Source: Bacteroidota bacterium (GTDB lineage Bacteria; Bacteroidota; Ignavibacteria; UBA10030; UBA8401). From it: a DNA stretch of 64,000 bases. Under the pieces are notes generated by a model, which had not been told where the DNA came from, made no database searches, and was given only the letters and a program-made list of their open reading frames with translations. The position numbers were made by a program, and so were the translations under genes. Shown one piece after another: positions 35,718-44,788 of the stretch (positions are counted from its first letter, which is position 1; every line of letters begins with the position of its first letter). Where the stretch lies: assembly GCA_027622375.1 (NCBI GenBank), contig JAQCAB010000001.1, positions 1 to 64,000 on the forward strand. The letters run 5' to 3'.

Positions 35718-36321
35718 TTAACTCCCGAATTTTAAAACTTTTTCTATGAAGTGGAGATAAACCATAGTTTTTAATTGCATTTATATGATTAGCAGTTCCA
35801 TATCCTTTATGTTTTTGAAAGCCAAAAACTGGAAATTTTTTATCGTTCTCGATCATAATTTTATCTCGAGTAACTTTTGCAATAATTGATGCGCATGCAA
35901 TAATATAAGAACGAGCATCTCCTTTTACAACATTCATAACTTTATATTTTGGATGCGAATAAAAGTTTCCATCAACTAAAACAATTTCAGGTTCAATTTT
36001 TAATTTTTGAAGGGCATTTTTAATTGCAAGTTTGGTTGCTTCTAAAATATTTATTTTATCAATAATTTTTTGATCAACAATGCCAACTCCAACTGAATCT
36101 GCTGAATTCATAATATGTTCAAATAATATTAATCTATTTTTTTCTGAAACTTTTTTTGAATCATTAACGCTTTTGTTGAAAGAAGAAGTCAAACTTTTTT
36201 TATTGTACAAAACAGCTGCGGCAACAACTGGTCCTGCAAGTGGTCCCCGCCCAGCTTCATCAACACCGCAAATATTTATATATCCAGATTTCCAAAATTT
36301 CTTTTCGAAATTTAAATTCAT
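35710..36321 (-). CDS. rnhB: Ribonuclease HII
   Basis: A 203-residue RNase HII, which cleaves RNA in RNA-DNA hybrids and starts the removal of misinserted ribonucleotides. The catalytic start GVDEAGRGPLAGPVVAAAV (Asp-Glu pair at about 19-20) is clear. LVDGNFYSHP supplies the third acidic residue, and ASIIAKVTRD with the later HKGYGT motif completes the family set. Length is standard. The gene overlaps the upstream UbiA-like gene by 4 bases and the downstream cyclase-like gene by 8, so all are probably translated from one message. Confidence 0.96.
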   Translation of the reverse strand: MNLNFEKKFWKSGYINICGVDEAGRGPLAGPVVAAAVLYNKKSLTSSFNKSVNDSKKVSEKNRLILFEHIMNSADSVGVGIVDQKIIDKINILEATKLAIKNALQKLKIEPEIVLVDGNFYSHPKYKVMNVVKGDARSYIIACASIIAKVTRDKIMIENDKKFPVFGFQKHKGYGTANHINAIKNYGLSPLHRKSFKIRELNV

Positions 36322-37145
36322 AACATAAATATTATTACTAATCCGGCAATCATTGTAAATTTTAATATTAAACTTGTTATCCTCAAATTATTTTTAATTT
36401 TAGAATTCCACATAAAATAAATTGATACAATTACAGGGAGATAAATCAAAAAAGAAATGTAAATTATTGAGGACTCATTTTTTATTAGTTTCAAAGTTGA
36501 ATAAAAAAGTAGAAATAAAATTATAGTTGCTAATATTTGAGTTGCTCGCATTCCATAAACAATTGGGAAAGTTTTTGCATTTTCTTTTTTATCTCCTTCA
36601 ACATCCTCTAAGTCTTTTACAACTTCTCGCGCAAAATTAATTAAGAAAGCAAAAATTGCTGGCAAAAATATTTTATCATAATTACCAACAACTGATCCAC
36701 TAAAAATAAATGCAAGTCCAGCTGAACCTGCAACTGTAATATTACCAAGCAGAACAGTTTTTTTTAAATTCACACTATAGAAATAAATCAAAAATATTGC
36801 ACTAAATACAATTGCTTGAGAATGTAGTGGCAAATTTAAAACTAAAATTAAAGCAAAAATATTTAAACTAATAAACCAAATATTTGCTTTTTTTTCTGTA
36901 ATCATTCCACTGGGGAGTACTCTTGTTGGCCTATTTATTTTATCAATTGCTTGATCGCAAATATCATTAATAATCATTCCCGCTGCTGCAACTGATGCTC
37001 CGCATAAACTTGCAATTAAAATTTTACTCCACTCGATTGTGTTTTCACTCGATAAAATAATTCCAGTAGCAATCACAAAAAAAGTAATTACAATATTTAT
37101 CGGACGAATTATAATAAAAAATGCTTTGATTGATTTAAAATTCAT
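36318..37145 (-). CDS. UbiA superfamily prenyltransferase (geranylgeranylglycerol-phosphate geranylgeranyltransferase-like)
   Basis: A 275-residue integral membrane protein with about eight or nine helices. The two aspartate-rich motifs of UbiA enzymes are visible: NDICDQAIDKINRPTRVLPSG (about 63-83) and DLEDVEGDKKENAKTFPIVYG (about 172-192). They bind magnesium and the prenyl diphosphate. Among UbiA subfamilies, the spacing and the K-T-F-P block resemble the digeranylgeranylglyceryl phosphate synthase-like group widespread in Bacteroidota, whose product in bacteria is not settled. It could instead prenylate a quinone precursor. It overlaps the upstream Omp85-like gene by 11 bases. Family sure, substrate not. 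Confidence 0.85.
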   Translation of the reverse strand: MNFKSIKAFFIIIRPINIVITFFVIATGIILSSENTIEWSKILIASLCGASVAAAGMIINDICDQAIDKINRPTRVLPSGMITEKKANIWFISLNIFALILVLNLPLHSQAIVFSAIFLIYFYSVNLKKTVLLGNITVAGSAGLAFIFSGSVVGNYDKIFLPAIFAFLINFAREVVKDLEDVEGDKKENAKTFPIVYGMRATQILATIILFLLFYSTLKLIKNESSIIYISFLIYLPVIVSIYFMWNSKIKNNLRITSLILKFTMIAGLVIIFML

Positions 37146-38622
37146 TTTGAAATCCTATATGTATTTTACCTTCTGAAAAACTATCTTCTTTTCCAAAACC
37201 AATTGTAAAACTAATTAGCCAATCTCCTGTTTGCAATCTTACACCAGCTCCGTAACCAAATAAAAGTTCTTTTTCTTTTTTACTTGAAATTAATTTATTT
37301 CTCAAATTTTGATTCCAAAACATTCCCAAATCAAAAAATCCATAAAGTTGAGAAGTAATTCCTGTATAATATCTAAATTCCGACTGAAGAAAAGTAGTTG
37401 TAGTTGCATAAAATTCATTTTCCCTATACCCTCTTAGAGTTGTTGTGCCTCCAAGTGGGGTTTGGTCACTAATTTCAAGTTCACTTCCGTTTACAGAGTT
37501 GAATGAAAATAAATTATAAAATCCATTTTCTGTAGATGTTGGATAAACATTTTCAAAACGCAAATTGGTTTTTGATATTTTAACTGTTGAAGATGAATCA
37601 TTTATTTTATTTTTTTTATTTCCATTTAATATGCTAGTTGTAAGATATGATCCATTTTTAAAATTTCTAATATTATCTCTTGAATCAAAACTTATTATAC
37701 CTCCAATAAGCGATTCAGTTGAAAATGGAATATTACTTTTTTGAATTTCCTGTGGATTTGTTTGGGAATTGAAATATGATATTCCCAATGAAACATTTTC
37801 AGTCAAATTATAATTTCCAGTTAAATCGTATGAAAATAAAGTAAAAATTTCTTCAAACTTCTTTTGTCGCAAACCAATATTTAAATCAAAATTATAATTT
37901 AAAAACCATGGTTCAGTATATTTTAGCAGATAATTATGTGAATTAACATTTTCTTTTTCCCAGTCAATAAAAAGCTTGCGACCTGTTCCGGCAATATTTC
38001 TAAAATAAATTTTCATAATTCCGGTCAAAGTACCTTTGTTATCACTTGTTGGTGTGTAGCCCGCAATCCCATTAAATGTATTGTAATTTAATTCTTCAAC
38101 TTGCAAAAATAATACTGTATTTGAATCCTGCAATTTTAATTCAGGCTCACTTACAGATTTGAATAATCCAATTCGTTCAATACGTTTTTTATATTTTTGA
38201 ACTTCAGATAATTTATAAGTTTGATGTAATATATTTTCAGCTTCACGTAAAATAATTTTGTTCGATGTGGTTTTATTTCCTCTTATTAAAATATTATTTA
38301 TTGTAGTCACGTTGCCTTCAATAATTTTTAACGATAAGTTTATTAATTTTTTTGATGAGTCAATTTCAAGATTTTCTATTTCTATTTCGGCATAAGGAAA
38401 ACCATTTTCATCGTACCAGTTTAATATATTTTCAATCCCTCTTTCAACTTCGTTTTGATTTATTTTATCGTTTTGCTTTACTAATATTAGCTCATTAGCT
38501 TTTTGTGAATCTAGAATTTTGTTCCCTGATATTGTAATATTTTTTAAAGTGTAGTTTAAGTTACTTTGAGATAAAAATATATCTGGTAATAATAAAAAAA
38601 AAATTATTACAATAAATCGCAC
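37135..38622 (-). CDS. Omp85/BamA-TamA-like outer-membrane protein with POTRA domains
   Basis: A 495-residue outer-membrane protein (signal peptide about 1-18). Residues about 20-170 make two POTRA domains: LNYTLKNITISGNKILDSQKANELI then TINNILIRGNKTTSNKIILREAENIL. About 175-495 form the 16-strand barrel, with the signature LGGTTTLRGYRENEF (LRGY, lid-loop motif) and FFDLGMFWNQN near the end; the last residue is Phe. With only two POTRA domains it is shorter than BamA (five), closer to TamA or FhaC-type assembly factors. It starts 6 bases after the GWxTD gene, so the pair is cotranscribed. Its client proteins are unknown. Confidence 0.88.
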   Translation of the reverse strand: MRFIVIIFFLLLPDIFLSQSNLNYTLKNITISGNKILDSQKANELILVKQNDKINQNEVERGIENILNWYDENGFPYAEIEIENLEIDSSKKLINLSLKIIEGNVTTINNILIRGNKTTSNKIILREAENILHQTYKLSEVQKYKKRIERIGLFKSVSEPELKLQDSNTVLFLQVEELNYNTFNGIAGYTPTSDNKGTLTGIMKIYFRNIAGTGRKLFIDWEKENVNSHNYLLKYTEPWFLNYNFDLNIGLRQKKFEEIFTLFSYDLTGNYNLTENVSLGISYFNSQTNPQEIQKSNIPFSTESLIGGIISFDSRDNIRNFKNGSYLTTSILNGNKKNKINDSSSTVKISKTNLRFENVYPTSTENGFYNLFSFNSVNGSELEISDQTPLGGTTTLRGYRENEFYATTTTFLQSEFRYYTGITSQLYGFFDLGMFWNQNLRNKLISSKKEKELLFGYGAGVRLQTGDWLISFTIGFGKEDSFSEGKIHIGFQNEF

Positions 38623-38628
38623 AATTAT

Positions 38629-39918
38629 TTATTTAATAATTCGATGTATTAAATCCCAAATCGGAGTTGTAAGTCTATAATCTCCGAATCCGCTATCATC
38701 AGTAAATATTAATTGCCGATTGTAAATATAATATTGCCAAACTTCATATGGTTTTGTATTTAATTCAAAAGGATGCCTCTCAATATTATTTGGAGGACCT
38801 AAAATTATAAAAACCATTCCCATATCAGTTTTCCAGCCATCGATAAAATGCGAAAATCTTTTATTTGAATATTCTACTCTTTTATAATATTCCGCAAAAT
38901 ATTCATTCATATCAGAGTCGGGCGTCTCGTCCCGCTTTTTCCAAAATTTATTAAACAATTCCTTTTTATCTTCAATTGATTTTGCTTCTGTCAGTTCTTT
39001 AAATTCTTTTTCTTTTGCGATATATTTTGTTTGCTGAATTGCAATATCCAAATCTTTAATTTCAATTAATTCATTTCCAATTCTTGAATTAACTTCCAAA
39101 GTTGTTGAGCTAAAATTATTTTTATCAGATGTTGGAGTTGCAATTATTAATAATTTTGAATTCCCCAACATTATTTTTTTAACATAAAGTTCTTCAATAA
39201 TTTGATTTGATTTTTTTGCTTCAATCATTTTATTTTTAATTATAAATGTATCGCTCACTGGAGTTACAAATAAATATTTTAAATTTATTGAATCATTTAA
39301 AAGTTTTTTATAATTGTAAAGCTCATAAAATATTTTTAAAGTATCTCTTCCTTCTTCAATTATATTTGTAAGGTTTGGGATTAAGGATGATCCAGTTTTT
39401 AAGTTAGAAAAGTTTTTTAACATTAAGACTGAACTAAATTTAAGCTCTTTATATTTGCTTTTATTTAAATCATTAAAAAATATTTCTTCGGATGTAATTT
39501 TTTTTGTAGAAAAATATTTAATACTAATTTTGATAAAATAATTTTCTAGTGGTAAGTGGAAAGAGCGTTGTAATAATTTGCCTAAATTTAATTTAAATGT
39601 TTCGTTGTAAGAGTTGACAATAAAATTCTCATTCCAAGATTTTTCGAGAAATACTGTTTTATCTTCTTTTTTAATTAAAATATTTATTTCAACTTGAGCA
39701 AAATATTTTTCGCTCTGTTTCTCAAAATGTAGTGTGTTTGTAAATAAGTTTAAGTAAATATCTAACTTTCCATAATTTGAGTCGGGTATAAAAAACCCAA
39801 GTAAACGCTTCTCAAATTTTGGAGAATCTGTTTCTCCCTTATTGTAATATTCCTGTGCAAAACCAAATTGAAAAACAAAAAAAAGAATTAAATATTTTTT
39901 CTGGAAGTTAAAAATCAT
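38629..39918 (-). CDS. GWxTD domain-containing exported protein
   Basis: A 429-residue protein with a signal peptide (about 1-21). The C-terminal third carries the namesake motif HFIDGWKTDMGMVFIILGPP (about 356-375), followed by PYEVWQYYIYNRQLIFTDDSGFGDYRL, which is the standard end of GWxTD proteins. The first 250 residues are beta-rich and poorly conserved. GWxTD proteins are found mainly in Ignavibacteria, Chlorobi, Acidobacteria and related phyla; their function is unknown. The adjacent Omp85-like gene suggests an outer-membrane or surface role. This gene is one of the better taxonomic markers in the window. Confidence 0.9.
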   Translation of the reverse strand: MIFNFQKKYLILFFVFQFGFAQEYYNKGETDSPKFEKRLLGFFIPDSNYGKLDIYLNLFTNTLHFEKQSEKYFAQVEINILIKKEDKTVFLEKSWNENFIVNSYNETFKLNLGKLLQRSFHLPLENYFIKISIKYFSTKKITSEEIFFNDLNKSKYKELKFSSVLMLKNFSNLKTGSSLIPNLTNIIEEGRDTLKIFYELYNYKKLLNDSINLKYLFVTPVSDTFIIKNKMIEAKKSNQIIEELYVKKIMLGNSKLLIIATPTSDKNNFSSTTLEVNSRIGNELIEIKDLDIAIQQTKYIAKEKEFKELTEAKSIEDKKELFNKFWKKRDETPDSDMNEYFAEYYKRVEYSNKRFSHFIDGWKTDMGMVFIILGPPNNIERHPFELNTKPYEVWQYYIYNRQLIFTDDSGFGDYRLTTPIWDLIHRIIK

Positions 39919-39944
39919 TTTATAAATTACAATTTAGATTGACT

Positions 39945-41241
39945 TTATACAACCGATTCTCCAAATAAATCATATTCTAAAGCATCGGTTATTTTAACTT
40001 TGGTAAAGTCGCCAATTTTTAAATTTTTATTTTTTGTAAAAATAATTTCATTATCAATTTCAGGCGCATCCCATTCTGTTCGCCCAATTAAATTTTGGCC
40101 ATCTTCTTTTTCAATTAAAACTTTTTTGGTTTTTCCAATTCTAGAAATATTTCTTTTAAATGAAATTTCTCTTTGTAAATCCATTATTATTTGCTGGCGC
40201 TCTTCTTTTATTTTTTGCGGTATTGGATCTCCAAGTTCATAAGCAAAAGTATTTTCTTCTTGCGAATATGTAAATATTCCAAGTCTGTCAAATTCAATTT
40301 CTTTTACAAAGTTGATTAACTCTTCAAAGTCTTTTTCAGTTTCATTTGGATAACCTACAATTAAAGTTGTTCGTAATGCAATTTCTGGAATTTTATTTCT
40401 GATTTTATGAAGCAGTTCAGTTAATGCGCGCCGTGTAATTCCTCGTCTCATTGATTTTAAAACATTATCAGATGCGTGTTGAACGGGAATATCAATATAT
40501 TTACAAATTTTTTCGGAATCCGAAATCACATCCAAAACTTCAATTGGGAATTTTGAAGGAAATGCGTACATCAACCTTATCCATTCAATCCCATCAACAA
40601 CCGAAAGTGATTTTAAAAGAGATGCCAATTCTCGTTTTCCGTATAAATCCAAGCCGTAATAAGTTGTGTCTTGTGCAATCACAATTAATTCTTTAATGTT
40701 TTTTTTAGAAAGATTTATAACTTCATTCATCACTTGCTCAATTGGTTTTGATTTATGAAGACCTCTCATAATCGGGATTGCGCAAAATGAACATGGATTA
40801 TCACATCCTTCAGATATTTTTAAATAAGCAAAATTATTTGGAGTTGATATTTGACGCTCTCCAATAAGATTATGTTTAAATTCCCCACCAATTTTTTTTA
40901 GAATTTGAGGAATATTATTTGAGCCAAAATATTCATCCACTTCAGGAATATTTTTTTTCAATTCTGGCAAATATCTTTCGGATAAACATCCCATTACAAA
41001 AAGTTCTTTTAGTTTTCCCCTTTTTTTTTTGTTGAATAGTTTCCAAAATTGTATTTATCGATTGCTCTTTTGCAGATTCAATAAAACCGCATGTGTTAAT
41101 TATGCAAAGGTCGGCGCCAATTATATTTTCGGTAACTGTAAATTGATTTGCTCTTAATTGTGCATCTAAAAATTCTGAATCAACAGTATTTTTTGCGCAA
41201 CCGAGAGTTAAGATGTGTATTTTTTTTAGTTTAGATTTCAC
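39945..41241 (-). pseudogene. rimO: Ribosomal protein uS12 methylthiotransferase RimO, interrupted by a frameshift at an A10G4 run
   Basis: RimO adds a methylthio group to Asp89 of ribosomal protein S12. The coding sequence is split into two overlapping reading frames: 40942-41241 holds the N-terminus (KKIHILTLGCAKNTVDSEF, INTCGF) and 39945-40994 holds the rest (MGCLSERYLPEL, the radical-SAM motif EGCDNPCSFC, and the TRAM domain at the end). The three cysteines of the N-terminal cluster (LGC, NTC, MGC) are spread over both frames. Removing one base within the run of ten A and four G on the minus strand (plus strand 41017-41030) joins them into one 431-residue protein of normal RimO length. 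This may be a sequencing error, a true pseudogene, or a product of slippage. It overlaps the ABC gene by 4 bases. Confidence 0.9.
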
Positions 41242-43025
41242 TGTGTTAAAACTGGTACTTCTTGTTCTTTATATTGTAGTTTATAAAGTTTGTAATAAAT
41301 TCCTTCATTTAAAATTAATTCTTTATGAGTTCCTGATTCTCTAATTTCTCCTTTGTGCATCACAATTATTTTATCAGCCCTTTGAATTGTTGAAAGTCGA
41401 TGAGCAATTACTAGTGAAGTTCTATTTTGTAATAATTTTAAAATTGCTTTTTGAATTAAACTTTCTGTTTCGGTATCAACACTTGAAGTTGCTTCATCTA
41501 AAACTAAAATTTGTGGATTAAAAGCAAGTGTTCGCGCAAATGAAATTAATTGTTTTTGTCCAACCGAAAAAGTTGCACCACGCTCTTTAACTTCTCCGTA
41601 AAATCCACCATTTAAAGAATCAATAAATTTTTTTACCCCAACCATTTCAGCAGATTTTTTAACAACTTCTTCTGAAATATTTTCGTTTCCCAAATTAATA
41701 TTTGATTTTACATCTCCCGAAAATAAAAATACATCTTGCATTACAATGCCAATATTATTTCTCAAATTATCTAGCGATATATTTTTAATATTTACATCGT
41801 CAATTAAAATTTCTCCCTTTTGAATTTCATACATCCGGTTTAAAAGATTTATTATTGTTGTTTTGCCTGCTCCAGTGTGGCCAACAATTGCAATTGCTTT
41901 GCCGGGATTAATTGTGAAAGAAACATTTTTTAAAATCCAATCTTCATCATTATATGCAAACCAAACATTTCTAAATTCAACTTTGCCTTTTGATTTTCCG
42001 ATATCAATCGGATTTTTGGATTCATGTATAATTGTTTTATCATCCAACAATTTAAAAATTCTCTCGGATGATGCCATTGCAGTCTGCATTATGTTATATT
42101 TTTCAGAAAGATCACGAATGGGGCGCCAAAACATTTCGTTAAATTGCAAGAATGCCATTAAGGTTCCAATTGTAACTGTTCCTGCTAAAATTCCACCGGC
42201 TGAATACCAAATAATTAATCCAATAACAACTGAACCAATAATATCAACTGCGGGATAAAAAAGTGCGTAATAAAAAATAGATTTTATATTAGCATCTCTA
42301 TGTGCGCCATTTATATCAATAAATTTTTTATATGATTTTTTTTCTCTATTAAAAATTTGGTCAACTAACATCCCACTAATATGCTCTTGAATAAAAGTAT
42401 TAATTCGCGCAACTTGTAAACGAACTTGACGATATGCTTCTCTTGCTTTTTTTCGGAATACAAAAGTACCGTAAAATAAAAGTGGGAGAACTGATAAAGT
42501 AATTAATGCCATATTCCAATTCATCGAAAACATCAACCACACAATTCCAATAATCATGAAAACATCACTAAACACCATTACAATCCCGGATGAGAACATA
42601 TCGTTCAAAACTTCAATATCATTTGTAACTCTTGTAACTAATCTACCGATTGGATTTTTATCAAAAAATTTTAAACCGCGATATTGTAGATGACGATAAA
42701 TTTCAATTCTAATATCAAGAATAGTTTTTTGACCAATCCAAAGTGTCAAGTATGCAACAAAAAATTGAACTAATCCTCTGATAATTAAAACTGATCCAAA
42801 AAGTAAAGTTGTGTTAAGTAATCCTTCTGAATCACCTTTTGCAATATTTTCATCAACGGCAATTTTTGTAAAAAAAGGACGAACTGATTCTAAGAGAGCA
42901 ACAATCATACTAAGGAAAACTGCAACTATAACATACCACTTATACGGCTTTAAATATTTTATAAGCCGCACCATTAATTTGCCGTCGTAAGCTTTGCCTA
43001 ATATTTCATCATCTTGCATTGTCAT
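41238..43025 (-). CDS. Heterodimeric ABC exporter subunit with canonical ATPase site
   Basis: A 595-residue half-transporter: six-helix transmembrane domain (about 30-330) then a nucleotide-binding domain. Walker A is GHTGAGKT, the signature reads FSVGQKQ (not the usual LSGGQ), Walker B is ILVLDEATSSVD with the catalytic Glu, and the H-loop is IAHRLST. Non-canonical signature with a good Walker B is what is found in the partner of a degenerate-site subunit in heterodimeric exporters such as TM287/TM288. The upstream gene encodes just that partner. Substrate (lipid, drug or peptide) unknown. It overlaps both its neighbours by 4 bases. Confidence 0.93.
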   Translation of the reverse strand: MTMQDDEILGKAYDGKLMVRLIKYLKPYKWYVIVAVFLSMIVALLESVRPFFTKIAVDENIAKGDSEGLLNTTLLFGSVLIIRGLVQFFVAYLTLWIGQKTILDIRIEIYRHLQYRGLKFFDKNPIGRLVTRVTNDIEVLNDMFSSGIVMVFSDVFMIIGIVWLMFSMNWNMALITLSVLPLLFYGTFVFRKKAREAYRQVRLQVARINTFIQEHISGMLVDQIFNREKKSYKKFIDINGAHRDANIKSIFYYALFYPAVDIIGSVVIGLIIWYSAGGILAGTVTIGTLMAFLQFNEMFWRPIRDLSEKYNIMQTAMASSERIFKLLDDKTIIHESKNPIDIGKSKGKVEFRNVWFAYNDEDWILKNVSFTINPGKAIAIVGHTGAGKTTIINLLNRMYEIQKGEILIDDVNIKNISLDNLRNNIGIVMQDVFLFSGDVKSNINLGNENISEEVVKKSAEMVGVKKFIDSLNGGFYGEVKERGATFSVGQKQLISFARTLAFNPQILVLDEATSSVDTETESLIQKAILKLLQNRTSLVIAHRLSTIQRADKIIVMHKGEIRESGTHKELILNEGIYYKLYKLQYKEQEVPVLTQ

Positions 43026-44785
43026 TTTAATTCTTCCAACTCTTGTTCTAATAATTGTTTTCCATAGAGATCTGAATAAATTCCTTTTATAATTAATAAT
43101 TCATCATGAGTTCCCTTTTCAGCAATTGCACCATTTTCTAAAACAATTATATAGTCAGCATCTTTTACTGTTGAAATTCTATGGCTGATAATTATACTTG
43201 TTCGCCCTTTCATCACTGCGCGAAGTTGATGCAAAATTTTATCTTCAGTATCAGTATCAACTGCAGAAAGAGCGTCATCAATTATTAATATTTTTGGAGT
43301 TTTGATAATTGCGCGTGCAATACTTGTTCTTTGTTTCTGTCCGCCAGAAAGTGTGATTCCTCTTTCGCCAATTACAGTTTCAAATTTTTTTGGAAATTCT
43401 TCAACATCAACAGAAATTTGTGAAATTTTTGCAGATTCAATTAAATCATCCTCTTTTTTTTCTTCAACCCCGTAGAAAATATTTTCTGAAATAGTTTCTG
43501 AAAATAAAAATGTCTCTTGCGGAACAAATCCGATTTGGGTTCGTAAAACTTCTAAAGGAAGTTGTTTTACATTTTTACCATCTATTAATAATTCGCCATC
43601 TGTAATATCATAAAGCCGTGGAATTAAATTTACTAAAGTGCTTTTCCCAGATCCTGTTTTACCAACAATTGCCAAGGTTGATCCTTTTGGGATTTTTAAA
43701 TTAATATTTTTTATTGTATCAAAGTTGCTACCATCATGTTTAAAAGAAACATTTTTAAATTCAATTTCACCTTCAACTTCTTTGATGGTATAATTTGTTA
43801 AATCATTATTACTAATTTCAGATTTGCGATCAATAATTTTTTGCAATCTACTCATTGAAGCAGCACCTTGTTGAAGAATATTTATCACCCAACCTAAAGC
43901 AATCATCGGCCAAATTAACATTACAAGATATGAGAGAAACGCGGTCAAAGTTCCAATTGTTAATTCTTTATTAATTACACTTAATCCACCAAAATAAATT
44001 GTAAGTAAAATTGACGAGCCAACAAGCATGAACATTAATGGCCACATTAAAGATTGAATTTTTGCTAATTGCATATTTTTTTTAAAATATGTTTGACTCA
44101 ATTTTTCGAACAAATCAATTTCATATTTTTCTCGCACATAAGATTTTACAATTCTTATACCGGATAAATTTTCTTGCGCGCGAGTTGTTAATTTGCTGTA
44201 ACTTTCCTGCTTCTCTATTGATTTTGTGTGGATTGATCTTCCAACTCTGTAAACTACATACGAAACTAGTGGTAGTGGAATTAATGCAATTAAAGTCAAT
44301 GACCAACTTTTTGCAAACATAAACGAGAGTGAAAATATCAACCCCATTAATGAATCGATTGGATACATTATTCCGGGACCAAGCACATTACGAACTGCAT
44401 TTATATCATTTGTTGCATGCGCCATTAAATCGCCAGTTGGCGTTTTTTGAAAATATGAATATGGTTGTTTTTGTAGATGTTCTAAAAAATCATTTCGCAA
44501 ATCAAATTCAATATGCCGCGAAGTTACAATTATTGTTTGACGTGTATAATAAAGTAAAACTCCCGCAATAAAAGTAAATGAAATTATAAGTACCGCATAC
44601 CAAAACATTTCATTTAAAACTTCCTGATTATTTTGAGAAATTGTATTCATCTTGTCAACTGCTTTCCCAATAAAATGTGGAAGCACAACTGAAAAAATAT
44701 TTGCTAAAATAATTGAACCAATTCCCCACAATAATTGCGAACGATACTTTTTCAAGTATGGGATTAAATAACTTAAAGATTTCAC
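43022..44785 (-). CDS. Heterodimeric ABC exporter subunit with degenerate Walker B
   Basis: A 587-residue half-transporter with a six-helix membrane domain (about 15-310) and a C-terminal nucleotide-binding domain. Walker A GKTGSGKS, a canonical signature LSGGQKQR and H-loop ISHRIST are intact. Walker B reads ILIIDDALSAVD: the catalytic Glu is replaced by Asp, the usual mark of the degenerate half-site. Paired with the downstream subunit, it forms one active and one inactive ATP site, as in TM287/TM288, LmrCD and BmrCD. The start lies 3 bases after serS. Heterodimer formation is inferred from these residues and the 4-base overlap. Confidence 0.93.
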   Translation of the reverse strand: MKSLSYLIPYLKKYRSQLLWGIGSIILANIFSVVLPHFIGKAVDKMNTISQNNQEVLNEMFWYAVLIISFTFIAGVLLYYTRQTIIVTSRHIEFDLRNDFLEHLQKQPYSYFQKTPTGDLMAHATNDINAVRNVLGPGIMYPIDSLMGLIFSLSFMFAKSWSLTLIALIPLPLVSYVVYRVGRSIHTKSIEKQESYSKLTTRAQENLSGIRIVKSYVREKYEIDLFEKLSQTYFKKNMQLAKIQSLMWPLMFMLVGSSILLTIYFGGLSVINKELTIGTLTAFLSYLVMLIWPMIALGWVINILQQGAASMSRLQKIIDRKSEISNNDLTNYTIKEVEGEIEFKNVSFKHDGSNFDTIKNINLKIPKGSTLAIVGKTGSGKSTLVNLIPRLYDITDGELLIDGKNVKQLPLEVLRTQIGFVPQETFLFSETISENIFYGVEEKKEDDLIESAKISQISVDVEEFPKKFETVIGERGITLSGGQKQRTSIARAIIKTPKILIIDDALSAVDTDTEDKILHQLRAVMKGRTSIIISHRISTVKDADYIIVLENGAIAEKGTHDELLIIKGIYSDLYGKQLLEQELEELK

Positions 44786-44788
44786 AAC

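Noticed and set aside
41017..41030. Programmed -1 ribosomal frameshift in rimO
   Set aside because: A -1 shift leads to TAA within a few codons; only a +1 shift or loss of one base restores RimO.
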